64,000 nt of DNA from Amycolatopsis saalfeldensis (GTDB lineage: Bacteria > Actinomycetota > Actinomycetes > Mycobacteriales > Pseudonocardiaceae), in contig NZ_FOEF01000016.1 in NCBI RefSeq assembly GCF_900110575.1, positions 62,001-126,000 of the forward strand, written 5' to 3'. Every line of letters begins with the position of its first letter. The first letter of the stretch is position 1. A model generated the notes under the pieces. It did no database searches. It was not told the DNA's origin and saw only the letters and a list, made by a program, of their open reading frames with translations. Below are positions 15,369 through 24,341 of the stretch, piece by piece. A program made the position numbers and the translations under genes.

Positions 15369-18239
15369 GTGCACCGTTGCGCCCGGTGCCCGTCCCGAGG
15401 AGCTCCCATCACCTCCACCCCCTTCGACGCCCGCCACATCGGCCCCGCCGAGGCCGAGCGGGCCAAGATGCTCGCCGAAACCGGGCACGGAAGCCTGGAC
15501 TCCCTCGTCGAGGCGGCGGTCCCGTCGGCCATCCGCGCCACCCGTGACCTGGACCTGCCCGCGGCCGCCACCGAGGAAGAGGCCACCGCGGAGCTGCGCG
15601 CGCTGGCGGCGCTCAACCGCCCGATGACGCAGATGATCGGCCTCGGCTACTCCGACACCGTCACCCCCGGCGTGATCCGCCGCAACGTGCTGGAGAACCC
15701 GGCCTGGTACACCGCGTACACGCCGTACCAGCCGGAGATCTCGCAGGGACGGCTCGAGGCGCTGCTGAACTTCCAGACCATGGTCGCCGACCTCACCGGC
15801 CTGGCCACCGCGAACGCGTCGCTGCTGGACGAGTCGACCGCCGTCGCCGAGGCCATGACCTTGATGCGCCGGGCTTCGAAGGCCAAGTCGAACGTCGTCG
15901 TGCTCGACGCCGAGTGCCTGCCGCAGACGATCGCGGTGGTGCGCACGCGCGCCGCGGCGCTGGGCATCGATGTGCAGGTGCGCGATCTGCTCACCGGGCT
16001 GCCGGAGGAGTTCTTCGGGATGGTCGTGCAGTACCCGGGTGCGTCCGGTGTGCTGCGGGGGCGCGGTTTCTACCACGCCGTTTCCGAGGCCGCGAAGGCC
16101 GCGGGCGCGCTGTACACGGTGGCCGCGGACCTGCTGGCGCTCACCCTCATCACCTCGCCGGGCGAGTTCGGCGCCGACGTGGCGGCCGGCTCGACGCAGC
16201 GTTTCGGCGTGCCGCTCGGCTACGGCGGTCCGCACGCCGGGTACATGGCCGTGCGCGCCGGGCTGGAGCGCTCGCTGCCCGGCCGCCTCGTGGGCGTCTC
16301 GGTGGACGCCGACGGCAACTCCGCGTACCGGCTCGCGCTGCAGACGCGTGAGCAGCACATTCGCCGAGAGAAGGCGACGTCCAACATCTGCACCGCGCAG
16401 GTGCTGCCGGCCGTGCTCGCCGCGATGTACGCGGTCTACCACGGCCCGGACGGCTTGCAGGCCATCGCGAACCGCGTGCACGGGCTGGCCGCCGGGCTCG
16501 CGGACGCGTTGCGCGCCGGCGGGGTCGAGGTCGTGCACGAGTCCTTCTTCGACACGGTCGTGGCGCACGTCCCGGGCCGCGCCGCGGAGGTCCACGAGGC
16601 CGCGCGCGAAGCCGGGATCAACCTCGGCCACGTCGACGCCGACCACGTGCGCGTCGCCTGCGACGAGGTGACGCGCCCGGACACGATCGCGAAGGTGCTT
16701 CGCGCGTTCGGCGTCGACGCCAAGTGGACTGTCGCGACCGCGCTGCCGAACGGCATCGTGCGCGAGAGCGGCTTCATGGGCCACGAGGTGTTCAGCACTC
16801 ACCGCTCCGAGACGGCCATGCTGCGTTACCTGCGCCGGCTGTCCGATCAGGACTACGCGCTCGACCGCGGCATGATCCCGCTCGGCTCGTGCACGATGAA
16901 GCTCAACGCCACCACGGAGATGGAGCCGATCAGCTGGCGGGAGTTCGCTGGCATCCACCCGTTCGCGCCTGCCGAGGACGCTCAGGGCTACCACGTGCTC
17001 GTCGAGCAGCTTTCGGGCTGGCTCGCCGAGGTGACCGGCTACGACCGGGTGTCGCTGCAGCCGAACGCGGGCAGCCAGGGCGAGCTGGCGGGCCTGCTCG
17101 CCATCCGCGGTTACCACCACGCGAACGGTCAGCCCGAGCGCGACGTCTGCCTGATTCCGTCCTCCGCGCACGGCACGAACGCCGCTTCGGCGGTGCTCGC
17201 GGGCATGCGCGTGGTCGTGGTCAAGTGCACCGACGAGGGCAACGTCGACCTGGCCGACCTCCAGGCCAAAGTGGACGCCCACCGCGAAACCCTCGCGGCG
17301 ATCATGGTCACCTACCCGTCCACGCACGGCGTTTACGAGCACGGCATCGAGCGGCTCGCGAAGATCGTGCACGACGGCGGCGGCCAGGTCTACGTCGACG
17401 GCGCGAACCTGAACGCGTTGCTGGGCCTGGCGAAGCCGGGTGAGTTCGGCGGCGACGTCTCGCACCTGAACCTGCACAAGACGTTCTGCATCCCGCACGG
17501 CGGCGGCGGCCCCGGCGTCGGCCCGGTCGCGGTGCGCGCGCACCTCGCGCCGTACCTGCCGAACCACCCGCTGCTGGACCAGGCCGGCCCGGCCACCGGC
17601 GTCGGCCCGATCAGCGGCGCGCCCTACGGCTCAGCGTCGATCCTGCCGATCTCCTGGGCGTACGTCCGGATGATGGGCGGGCCGGGCCTGACCACGGCCA
17701 CCAAGGTCGCGGTGCTCGCCGCGAACTACGTCGCCTCGCGCCTCTCGCCGCACTTCCCGGTGCTCTACACCGGACAGGACGGCCTGGTCGCGCACGAGTG
17801 CATCCTCGACCTGCGCGGCATCACCAAGGAGACCGGCGTGACGGTCGACGACGTCGCGAAGCGGCTCATCGACTACGGCTTCCACGCGCCGACCATGTCG
17901 TTCCCGGTCGCCGGCACGCTGATGGTGGAGCCCACCGAGAGCGAGGACCTGGGCGAGATCGACCGGTTCATCGCGGCGATGATCGCCATCCGCGGCGAGA
18001 TCGACCAGGTCGCGGCCGGCCGGTGGACCGCCGAGACCAGCCCGCTGCGCGGCGCCCCGCACACCGCGGAGGCGCTGGTCGGCGAGTGGGACGCGGACTA
18101 CGACCGTGAGCTGGCGGTGTACCCGGCCGGGGTGTCGCGCAAGAACAAGTACTGGCCGCCGGTCCGCCGCATCGACGGCGCGCGCGGCGACCGCAACCTC
18201 GTCTGCTCCTGCCCGCCCCTCAACGCTTACGAAGGCTGA
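15369..18239 (+). CDS. gcvP: Glycine dehydrogenase (decarboxylating), P-protein
   Basis: The 956-residue single-chain P-protein decarboxylates glycine and passes the aminomethyl group to lipoyl-GcvH. It has the RHIGP N-terminus, two homologous halves, and the PLP lysine in NLHKTFCIPHGGGGPG. The start is uncertain. GTG 15369 has GGGGGAG (15356-15362) six bases upstream and adds a short CARC-containing leader. ATC 15408 sits exactly where homologues start, behind CGAGGAG at 15396-15402. An upstream GTG at 15342 lies inside the riboswitch. Regulation by the tandem glycine riboswitch is clear from position. Confidence 0.93.
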   Translation: MHRCARCPSRGAPITSTPFDARHIGPAEAERAKMLAETGHGSLDSLVEAAVPSAIRATRDLDLPAAATEEEATAELRALAALNRPMTQMIGLGYSDTVTPGVIRRNVLENPAWYTAYTPYQPEISQGRLEALLNFQTMVADLTGLATANASLLDESTAVAEAMTLMRRASKAKSNVVVLDAECLPQTIAVVRTRAAALGIDVQVRDLLTGLPEEFFGMVVQYPGASGVLRGRGFYHAVSEAAKAAGALYTVAADLLALTLITSPGEFGADVAAGSTQRFGVPLGYGGPHAGYMAVRAGLERSLPGRLVGVSVDADGNSAYRLALQTREQHIRREKATSNICTAQVLPAVLAAMYAVYHGPDGLQAIANRVHGLAAGLADALRAGGVEVVHESFFDTVVAHVPGRAAEVHEAAREAGINLGHVDADHVRVACDEVTRPDTIAKVLRAFGVDAKWTVATALPNGIVRESGFMGHEVFSTHRSETAMLRYLRRLSDQDYALDRGMIPLGSCTMKLNATTEMEPISWREFAGIHPFAPAEDAQGYHVLVEQLSGWLAEVTGYDRVSLQPNAGSQGELAGLLAIRGYHHANGQPERDVCLIPSSAHGTNAASAVLAGMRVVVVKCTDEGNVDLADLQAKVDAHRETLAAIMVTYPSTHGVYEHGIERLAKIVHDGGGQVYVDGANLNALLGLAKPGEFGGDVSHLNLHKTFCIPHGGGGPGVGPVAVRAHLAPYLPNHPLLDQAGPATGVGPISGAPYGSASILPISWAYVRMMGGPGLTTATKVAVLAANYVASRLSPHFPVLYTGQDGLVAHECILDLRGITKETGVTVDDVAKRLIDYGFHAPTMSFPVAGTLMVEPTESEDLGEIDRFIAAMIAIRGEIDQVAAGRWTAETSPLRGAPHTAEALVGEWDADYDRELAVYPAGVSRKNKYWPPVRRIDGARGDRNLVCSCPPLNAYEG

Positions 18240-18242
18240 TCC

Positions 18243-19334
18243 GTGTCGAAAGAGACGTCCCTGCACGGGGTCCACAAGGGACTCGGCGCACTGTTCACCG
18301 ACTTCGCGGGCTGGTCGATGCCCGTGCGCTACGCCAGCGAGCTGGCCGAGCACAAGGCGGTCCGCGAGGCGGCGGGCCTGTTCGACCTGTCGCACATGGC
18401 CGAGATCCACGTCCGCGGCACGCAGGCCGCGGACGTGCTCGACTTCGCACTGGTCGGCAACCTCTCCGGGGTCAAGCCGGGCCGGGCGCGGTACACGATG
18501 ATCTGCGACGCCGACGGCGGGGTGCTGGACGACCTGGTCGTCTACCGGCTCGCCGACGAGGAGTACCTGGTGGTCGCGAACGCCGGCAACGCCGACGTGG
18601 TCGCGGCGGCGCTGGCCGAGCGCGTGGCCGGGTTCGACGCCGTGGTGGACAACCGTTCCGCCGAGACCGCGCTGCTCGCCGTCCAGGGCCCGAAGGCCGT
18701 GGAGATCCTCGGCGCGGTGACGGACGCGGACCTCGGCGCGCTGAAGTACTACGCCAGCGTCCCGGCCGTGGTGAAGGGGCACAACGTGCTCCTGGCCCGC
18801 ACCGGCTACACCGGCGAAGACGGCTTCGAGCTGTACGTGCCGGCTGAAGAGGCGCCGTCGGTGTGGCGGATCCTGACCGAGGCGGGGGAGCCGCACGGGT
18901 TGGTCCCGGCCGGGCTGGCCTGCCGCGACACCCTGCGCCTCGAAGCCGGAATGCCGTTGTACGGCAACGAACTCAGCCTCCAGCTGAGCCCGTTCGAGGC
19001 CGGTCTCGGGCGCGTGGTGAAGTTCGAGAAGCCGGGTGACTTCGTCGGCCGCGCCGCGTTGGAGGAGCTGGCCAAGGCGGACGTCCCGCGCGTGCGCGTC
19101 GGACTGCGTGGCGCCGGGCGACGCGCGCCGCGCCACGGCTACCGGTTGCTTTCCGGCGAGACCGAAATCGGCGAGGTGACCAGTGGCGCGCTGTCGCCGA
19201 CGCTGGGGTACCCGATCGCCATGGCGTACGTCGATCGGGCGTACACCGAGCCCGGCACGAAGCTTTCCGTCGACATCAGGGGCAGGATCGAGCCCGTCGA
19301 GGTCGTCGCCCTGCCCTTCTACTCCCGAGCCTGA
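18243..19334 (+). CDS. gcvT: Aminomethyltransferase, glycine cleavage T-protein
   Basis: The 363-residue protein moves the methylene group from lipoyl-GcvH to tetrahydrofolate and releases ammonia. It begins TSLHGVHKGLGA, has FDLSHMAEI near residue 45 and GYTGEDGFELY near residue 190, and a C-terminal barrel with HGYRLLSG and YPIAMAYV. The length is typical. GTG 18243 lies three bases after the gcvP stop, so the two are co-transcribed. Confidence 0.95.
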   Translation: MSKETSLHGVHKGLGALFTDFAGWSMPVRYASELAEHKAVREAAGLFDLSHMAEIHVRGTQAADVLDFALVGNLSGVKPGRARYTMICDADGGVLDDLVVYRLADEEYLVVANAGNADVVAAALAERVAGFDAVVDNRSAETALLAVQGPKAVEILGAVTDADLGALKYYASVPAVVKGHNVLLARTGYTGEDGFELYVPAEEAPSVWRILTEAGEPHGLVPAGLACRDTLRLEAGMPLYGNELSLQLSPFEAGLGRVVKFEKPGDFVGRAALEELAKADVPRVRVGLRGAGRRAPRHGYRLLSGETEIGEVTSGALSPTLGYPIAMAYVDRAYTEPGTKLSVDIRGRIEPVEVVALPFYSRA

Positions 19335-19346
19335 GAGCGAAGAACC

Positions 19347-19724
19347 GTGAGCATTCCCCAGAACCTGTCCTACACCAAGGAACACGAGTGGCTGTCGGTC
19401 ACCGACGGCGTGGCCACCGTGGGCATCACCGCCTTCGCGGCGGAGTCGCTCGGCGACATCGTGTTCGTGCAGCTGCCCGCGGCGGGCGCCACGATCACCG
19501 CGGGCGAGGTGTTCGGCGAGGTCGAGTCGACCAAATCGGTCAGCGAGTTGTACTCGCCGGTGAGCGGCGAGGTCGTCGAGGTGAACGAGACCACATCGGA
19601 CACCCCCGAGGTGATCAACTCCGACCCCTACACCGAAGGATGGCTCCTGAAGGTGCGGCTGACCGGGGACACCCCCGAGCTGCTCGACGCCGCCGCCTAC
19701 GCCGCGCTCACCCAGGAGGACTGA
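19347..19724 (+). CDS. gcvH: Glycine cleavage H-protein (lipoyl carrier)
   Basis: The 125-residue protein shuttles the aminomethyl group between P-, T- and L-proteins on a lipoyl arm. The lipoyl lysine is in VESTKSVSE (about residue 63), and the YTKEHEWL start and EGWLLKV end are characteristic. GTG 19347 follows gcvT by 12 bp. Its TGA shares one base with the ATG of glyA. Confidence 0.96.
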   Translation: MSIPQNLSYTKEHEWLSVTDGVATVGITAFAAESLGDIVFVQLPAAGATITAGEVFGEVESTKSVSELYSPVSGEVVEVNETTSDTPEVINSDPYTEGWLLKVRLTGDTPELLDAAAYAALTQED

Positions 19725-20998
19725 TGACGACTTTCGACGCCCCGCTGTCCGTTGTGGACCCGGAGGTCGCCGCCGCCGTCGCGGCCGAGCTGGACCGCCA
19801 GCAGTCCACGCTGGAGATGATCGCGTCCGAGAACTTCGCGCCGCTGGGCGTGCTCGAGGCGCAGGGCTCGGTGCTGACCAACAAGTACGCCGAGGGTTAC
19901 CCGGGCCGCCGGTACTACGGCGGTTGCGAGCACGTCGACGTCGTCGAGCAGCTGGCGATCGACCGGGCGAAGGCGCTGTTCGGCGCCGAGCACGCGAACG
20001 TGCAGCCCCACTCGGGCGCGCAGGCCAACGCGGCGGCCATGGTCTCCGTGCTGAAGCCGGGCGACACGATCCTCGGGCTCGACCTCGCGCACGGCGGGCA
20101 CCTGACGCACGGGATGAAGATCAACTTCTCCGGCAAGCTGTACAACGTGGTCGCCTACCACGTCGACAAGGAGACCGGGATCGTCGACCTGGCCGAGATC
20201 GAGCGGCTGGCCGTCGAGCACCGGCCGAAGCTGATCATCGCCGGCTGGTCGGCCTACCCGCGTCAGCTGGACTTCGCCGAATTCCGGCGAATCGCGGACC
20301 TGGTCGAGGCGAAGCTGATGGTGGACATGGCGCACTTCGCCGGCCTGGTGGCCGCGGGGCTGCACCCGTCGCCGGTGCCGCACGCCGACATCGTCACCAC
20401 CACCACGCACAAGACCCTCGGCGGCCCGCGCGGCGGCCTGATCCTGTGCCGCGAGGAGCTGGCGAAGAAGGTCAACTCGGCGGTGTTCCCCGGCCAGCAG
20501 GGCGGGCCGCTGGAGCACGTGATCGCGGCGAAGGCCGTGGCGCTGAAGATCGCCGCGACCGACGAGTTCCGCGAGCGGCAGGAGCGGACCCTGGCCGGTT
20601 CGCGGATCCTGGCCGACCGGCTGTCGCGTTCGGACTGTGCCGAGGCCGGCGTTCGGGTGCTCACCGGCGGCACCGACGTGCACCTGGTGCTGGTCGACCT
20701 GGTCAACTCGGAGCTGAACGGGCAGGAGGCCGAGGACCGGCTGCACTCGGTGGGCATCACGGTCAACCGCAACGCGGTGCCGTTCGACCCGCGCCCGCCG
20801 ATGGTCACCTCCGGCCTGCGCATCGGCACCCCGGCGCTGGCCACCCGCGGCTTCGGCGCCGAAGACTTCACCGAGGTCGCCGACGTCATCGCCGAGGCGC
20901 TCAAACCCGACTTCGACGAGTCCGTGCGGCAGACGCTGAGCGCCCGCGTCGAACTGCTGGCCAAGAAGCACCCGCTGTACGCGGACCTGGCCCGATGA
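19724..20998 (+). CDS. glyA: Serine hydroxymethyltransferase
   Basis: The 424-residue PLP enzyme joins glycine and methylene-tetrahydrofolate to make serine. It has ASENF near the N-terminus, YAEGYPGRRYYGGCE and the PLP lysine in TTTTHKTLGGPRGG. ATG 19724 overlaps the gcvH stop by one base and has CAGGAGG upstream. In this operon it uses the one-carbon unit made by glycine cleavage, so two glycine give one serine. Confidence 0.96.
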   Translation: MTTFDAPLSVVDPEVAAAVAAELDRQQSTLEMIASENFAPLGVLEAQGSVLTNKYAEGYPGRRYYGGCEHVDVVEQLAIDRAKALFGAEHANVQPHSGAQANAAAMVSVLKPGDTILGLDLAHGGHLTHGMKINFSGKLYNVVAYHVDKETGIVDLAEIERLAVEHRPKLIIAGWSAYPRQLDFAEFRRIADLVEAKLMVDMAHFAGLVAAGLHPSPVPHADIVTTTTHKTLGGPRGGLILCREELAKKVNSAVFPGQQGGPLEHVIAAKAVALKIAATDEFRERQERTLAGSRILADRLSRSDCAEAGVRVLTGGTDVHLVLVDLVNSELNGQEAEDRLHSVGITVNRNAVPFDPRPPMVTSGLRIGTPALATRGFGAEDFTEVADVIAEALKPDFDESVRQTLSARVELLAKKHPLYADLAR

Positions 20999-21996
20999 CC
21001 GCGGCGCCCGAGGGGCGGAAGTTGTTGCGGCTGGAGGTCCGTAACAGTGAGACGCCGATTGAGAAGAAGCCGTCGTGGATCAAGACTCGGGTGCGGATGG
21101 GTCCTGAGTTCACGGAGTTGAAGGGCCTGGTCCGCAGGGAAGGTCTCCACACCGTTTGCGAGGAGGCGGGGTGTCCCAACATTTACGAATGCTGGGAAGA
21201 CCGGGAAGCCACCTTCTTGATCGGTGGTGACCAATGCACCCGCCGATGTGACTTCTGCCAGATCGACACCGGCAAGCCGTCCGCGTTGGATCGCACCGAG
21301 CCCCGCAAGGTGGCAGAGTCGGTGCAGGCGATGGGGTTGCGCTACTCCACAGTGACCGGTGTCGCCCGTGACGACCTCGATGACGGTGGCGCCTGGCTGT
21401 ATGCCGAGACTGTCCGCCAGATCCACGAACTCAACCCCGGCACGGGTGTCGAGCTGCTGATCCCGGACTTCAATGCCGACCCCGCGCAACTGGCGGAGGT
21501 GTTCGGTTCGCGTCCGGAGGTGTTGGCGCACAACGTGGAGACGGTGCCGCGGATCTTCAAGCGGATCCGTCCCGGGTTCCGTTACGCACGGTCGTTGGAG
21601 GTCATCACCCGGGCTCGTGAGGCGGGGTTGGTGACGAAGTCGAACCTGATCCTCGGGATGGGTGAGACCCCGGACGAGGTCACTGCGGCGATGCGGGATC
21701 TGGTCGACGCGGGGTGCGAGATCTTGACGATCACGCAGTATCTGCGGCCGTCCCCGCGGCATCACCCGGTGGACCGGTGGGTGAAGCCGGAGGAGTTCGT
21801 GGAGCACTCCCAGGCGGCGGAGTCGTTGGGGTTCGCCGGTGTGATGGCGGGTCCCCTGGTCCGCTCGTCCTACCGCGCCGGACGCCTGTACGCGCAGACG
21901 AAGGCCCACCGCGGCGAAACCCTCCCGGACCACCTCTCCCACCTCGCAGAGCAGGGTCCGGCCGCACAAGAGGCCAGCTCCCTGCTCACCAGATAA
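20995..21996 (+). CDS. lipA: Lipoyl synthase
   Basis: The 333-residue radical-SAM enzyme inserts two sulfurs into octanoyl groups on carrier proteins such as GcvH. It has both cluster motifs: auxiliary C-x4-C-x5-C (CEEAGCPNIYEC) and radical-SAM C-x3-C-x2-C (CTRRCDFC), plus the C-terminal RSSYRAG with its Ser ligand. ATG 20995 overlaps the glyA stop. Its third-codon positions have visibly more A/T (for example TTG, GGT, GTT codons) than its neighbours, hinting at a different history. A second lipA with lipB probably exists elsewhere, which is inference. Confidence 0.95.
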   Translation: MTAAPEGRKLLRLEVRNSETPIEKKPSWIKTRVRMGPEFTELKGLVRREGLHTVCEEAGCPNIYECWEDREATFLIGGDQCTRRCDFCQIDTGKPSALDRTEPRKVAESVQAMGLRYSTVTGVARDDLDDGGAWLYAETVRQIHELNPGTGVELLIPDFNADPAQLAEVFGSRPEVLAHNVETVPRIFKRIRPGFRYARSLEVITRAREAGLVTKSNLILGMGETPDEVTAAMRDLVDAGCEILTITQYLRPSPRHHPVDRWVKPEEFVEHSQAAESLGFAGVMAGPLVRSSYRAGRLYAQTKAHRGETLPDHLSHLAEQGPAAQEASSLLTR

Positions 21997-22008
21997 GGGG
22001 CACGATCA

Positions 22009-23382
22009 ATGGCGATCAGCGTCTTCGACTTGTTTTCCGTCGGCATCGGGCCGTCCAGCTCGCACACCGTCGGCCCGATGCGCGCGGCCCGGACCTTTGT
22101 GGACGGTCTCGCCGAAGAAGGCACCCTGGGCAGCGTGGCCCGGGTGCAGGCGGAGCTGTTCGGTTCGCTCGGCGCGACCGGCTTCGGCCACGGCAGCGAC
22201 AAAGCCGTGCTGCTCGGGCTGTCCGGTGAACGGCCGGAAGAGATCAACACCGACACGGTGCCGGCGAAGGTGGCCGCGATCCGCGAGTCCGGCCGGCTGC
22301 TCGTGCGCGGTGAGCACGAGGTCGTGTTCGTCGAGGACACCGATCTGACCATGCACCGGCGCAAGTCGCTGCCGGCGCACCCCAACGGGATGGTGTTCCG
22401 CGCCTTCGACGCCGAGGGCGGGCTGCTGCGCGAGCGCACGTACTACTCGGTCGGGGGCGGCTTCGTCCGGGACGAGTCCTACGAGACGGACGCGGTGTTC
22501 GTCGAGGACTCGACTCCGGTGCCGTACCCGTTCCGCACCGGCGCGGACCTGCTGAAGCACTGCGCGGACACGGGTCTGCCGGCCAGCGAGATCATGATGC
22601 GCAACGAGCTGTCCTGGCGTTCCCGCGAAGAGGTGCGCTCCGGGCTGCTGGCGATCTGGGCCGTGATGGCCGAGTGCGTCGAGAACGGCTGCGCCCACGA
22701 GGGTGTGCTGCCTGGCGGGCTGAAGGTGCCGCGTCGGGCGAAAGCGTTGCACGACAAGCTGATCGCCGAGGACGGCGTGGGCGATCCGCTGTATGCGATG
22801 GACTGGGTCAGCCTGTACGCGCTGGCCGTGAACGAGGAAAACGCTGCCGGTGGCCGCGTGGTGACCGCGCCGACCAACGGCGCCGCCGGCATCATCCCCG
22901 CCGTGCTGCACTACTACCAGCGTTTCATCCGCGGTTCGTCGGACGACGGCATCGTGACGTTCCTGCTCGCCGCGGGCGCGATCGGCTCGATCCTCAAGCA
23001 GACCGGTTCGATCTCGGGCGCCGAGGTCGGCTGCCAGGGTGAGGTCGGCTCGGCCTCGGCCATGGCGGCGGCCGCGCTGACCGAGGTGCTGGGCGGCTCG
23101 CCGGCGCAGGTGGAGAACGCCGCCGAGATCGGCGTCGAGCACCACCTGGGCCTGACCTGCGACCCGGTCGGCGGCCTGGTGCAGATCCCGTGCATCGAGC
23201 GCAACGCGGTCGGCGCCTCCAAGGCGATCCACGCCGCCCGCATGGCCATGCGCGGCGACGGCAGCCACGTGGTCACCCTGGACAAGGCGATCAAGACCAT
23301 GCGCGAGACCGGCGCGGACATGAGCGTGAAGTACAAGGAGACCGCGCGCGGCGGCTTGGCCGTCAACGTGATCGAGTGCTGA
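22009..23382 (+). CDS. sdaA: L-serine ammonia-lyase, single chain
   Basis: The 457-residue iron-sulfur enzyme deaminates serine to pyruvate. The beta domain at the N-terminus has GPSSSHTVGPMRAA, and the alpha domain has cluster cysteines in GCQGEVG, TCDPVGG and IPCIERN. The length fits the single-chain form. It follows lipA by 12 bp and is the last gene of the glycine operon, so glycine carbon can go to pyruvate. Confidence 0.95.
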   Translation: MAISVFDLFSVGIGPSSSHTVGPMRAARTFVDGLAEEGTLGSVARVQAELFGSLGATGFGHGSDKAVLLGLSGERPEEINTDTVPAKVAAIRESGRLLVRGEHEVVFVEDTDLTMHRRKSLPAHPNGMVFRAFDAEGGLLRERTYYSVGGGFVRDESYETDAVFVEDSTPVPYPFRTGADLLKHCADTGLPASEIMMRNELSWRSREEVRSGLLAIWAVMAECVENGCAHEGVLPGGLKVPRRAKALHDKLIAEDGVGDPLYAMDWVSLYALAVNEENAAGGRVVTAPTNGAAGIIPAVLHYYQRFIRGSSDDGIVTFLLAAGAIGSILKQTGSISGAEVGCQGEVGSASAMAAAALTEVLGGSPAQVENAAEIGVEHHLGLTCDPVGGLVQIPCIERNAVGASKAIHAARMAMRGDGSHVVTLDKAIKTMRETGADMSVKYKETARGGLAVNVIEC

Positions 23383-23566
23383 TTTCCTGGTCCTGAACGG
23401 GTTTCAGTGGGCCGCAGCTCGGCTGCTCGATTTCGGGGACGGCTGTGCGGTGACCGGTGGCCGTGGCCGGGCCGTCCCGCAGGTCGAGCCGCCGGATCCG
23501 CTGGGGATGGGCCACGTCGCGCAGCGTGAGCGTGGGCGCCTCGCCCGTCCGGCCTAGACTCGGGGC

Positions 23567-24289
23567 GTGGAGTCGTCGTCGGTGGTGAGCGCGGGGGAGG
23601 CATTGTTCCGGCCCGTGCGCGCCGGCAACGCCTTCGAGGAGACCGTGGAGCGGCTGCTCCAGTCCATTCGGCTCGGGGTGGTCGGCGCGGGGGAGCGGCT
23701 GCCGTCCGAGCGGGAGCTGGCCGAGCGGCTCGGGGTCAGCCGGGTGACGTTGCGGGAGGCGATCCGTGCGCTGGCCGACGCCGGGTACGTCGAGTCGCGG
23801 CGGGGGCGTTACGGCGGCACGTTCGTCAACCAGAGCCTGCCGGAACCCGCCGAGGGCACCGCCGGGGACGTGGACGCCGCGGCGTTCGAGGACGCGCTCT
23901 GCCTGCGTCACGTGCTGGAGACCGGGGCCGCCGAGGCCGCCGCCGCGCGCACGCTCAGCCCGGCCGACCGCCGTCACCTCACCGGCACGCTCGGCGAGGC
24001 CGCGACCGCCGGGCTGGCCGACTACCGGCGCAAGGACTCCCGGCTGCACCTGGCGATCGCCGAGGTCACCGCGTCCGGCTCGCTGACCACCGCGATGGCC
24101 GACGCCCGCATGCGCGTGAACCAGCTGCTCGACCGGATCCCGCTGCTGGAGCCCAACCTGGAGCACTCGAACGCCCAGCACGCGGCGATCGTCGACGCGA
24201 TACTGGCGGGCGACCCGGTGGCCGCGCGCCAGGCGATGGCCGAGCACATCGAGGGCACCGCGTCACTGCTGCGCGCCTTCCTCGCGTGA
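23567..24289 (+). CDS. FadR/GntR family transcriptional regulator
   Basis: The 240-residue protein has a winged helix in the first 80 residues (LPSERELAERLGVSRVTLREAIRAL then GTFV) and a C-terminal all-helical FCD ligand domain with a His-containing RLHLAIAE and HAAIVDAI. It follows sdaA after 184 bp of gene-free sequence, so separate promotion is likely. It could regulate the glutamylation or glycine genes nearby; no operator is shown. Confidence 0.85.
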   Translation: MESSSVVSAGEALFRPVRAGNAFEETVERLLQSIRLGVVGAGERLPSERELAERLGVSRVTLREAIRALADAGYVESRRGRYGGTFVNQSLPEPAEGTAGDVDAAAFEDALCLRHVLETGAAEAAAARTLSPADRRHLTGTLGEAATAGLADYRRKDSRLHLAIAEVTASGSLTTAMADARMRVNQLLDRIPLLEPNLEHSNAQHAAIVDAILAGDPVAARQAMAEHIEGTASLLRAFLA

Positions 24290-24341
24290 ATTTTTCACCG
24301 ACCCCGCAGAACCTTTTCCCCCGGCCACACGTCGTCCATTC

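Noticed and set aside
23363..24247. 294-codon minus-strand frame opposite the FadR-type gene
   Set aside because: Nearly all of it is antisense to FadR, and the piece in the intergenic part shows no family resemblance.
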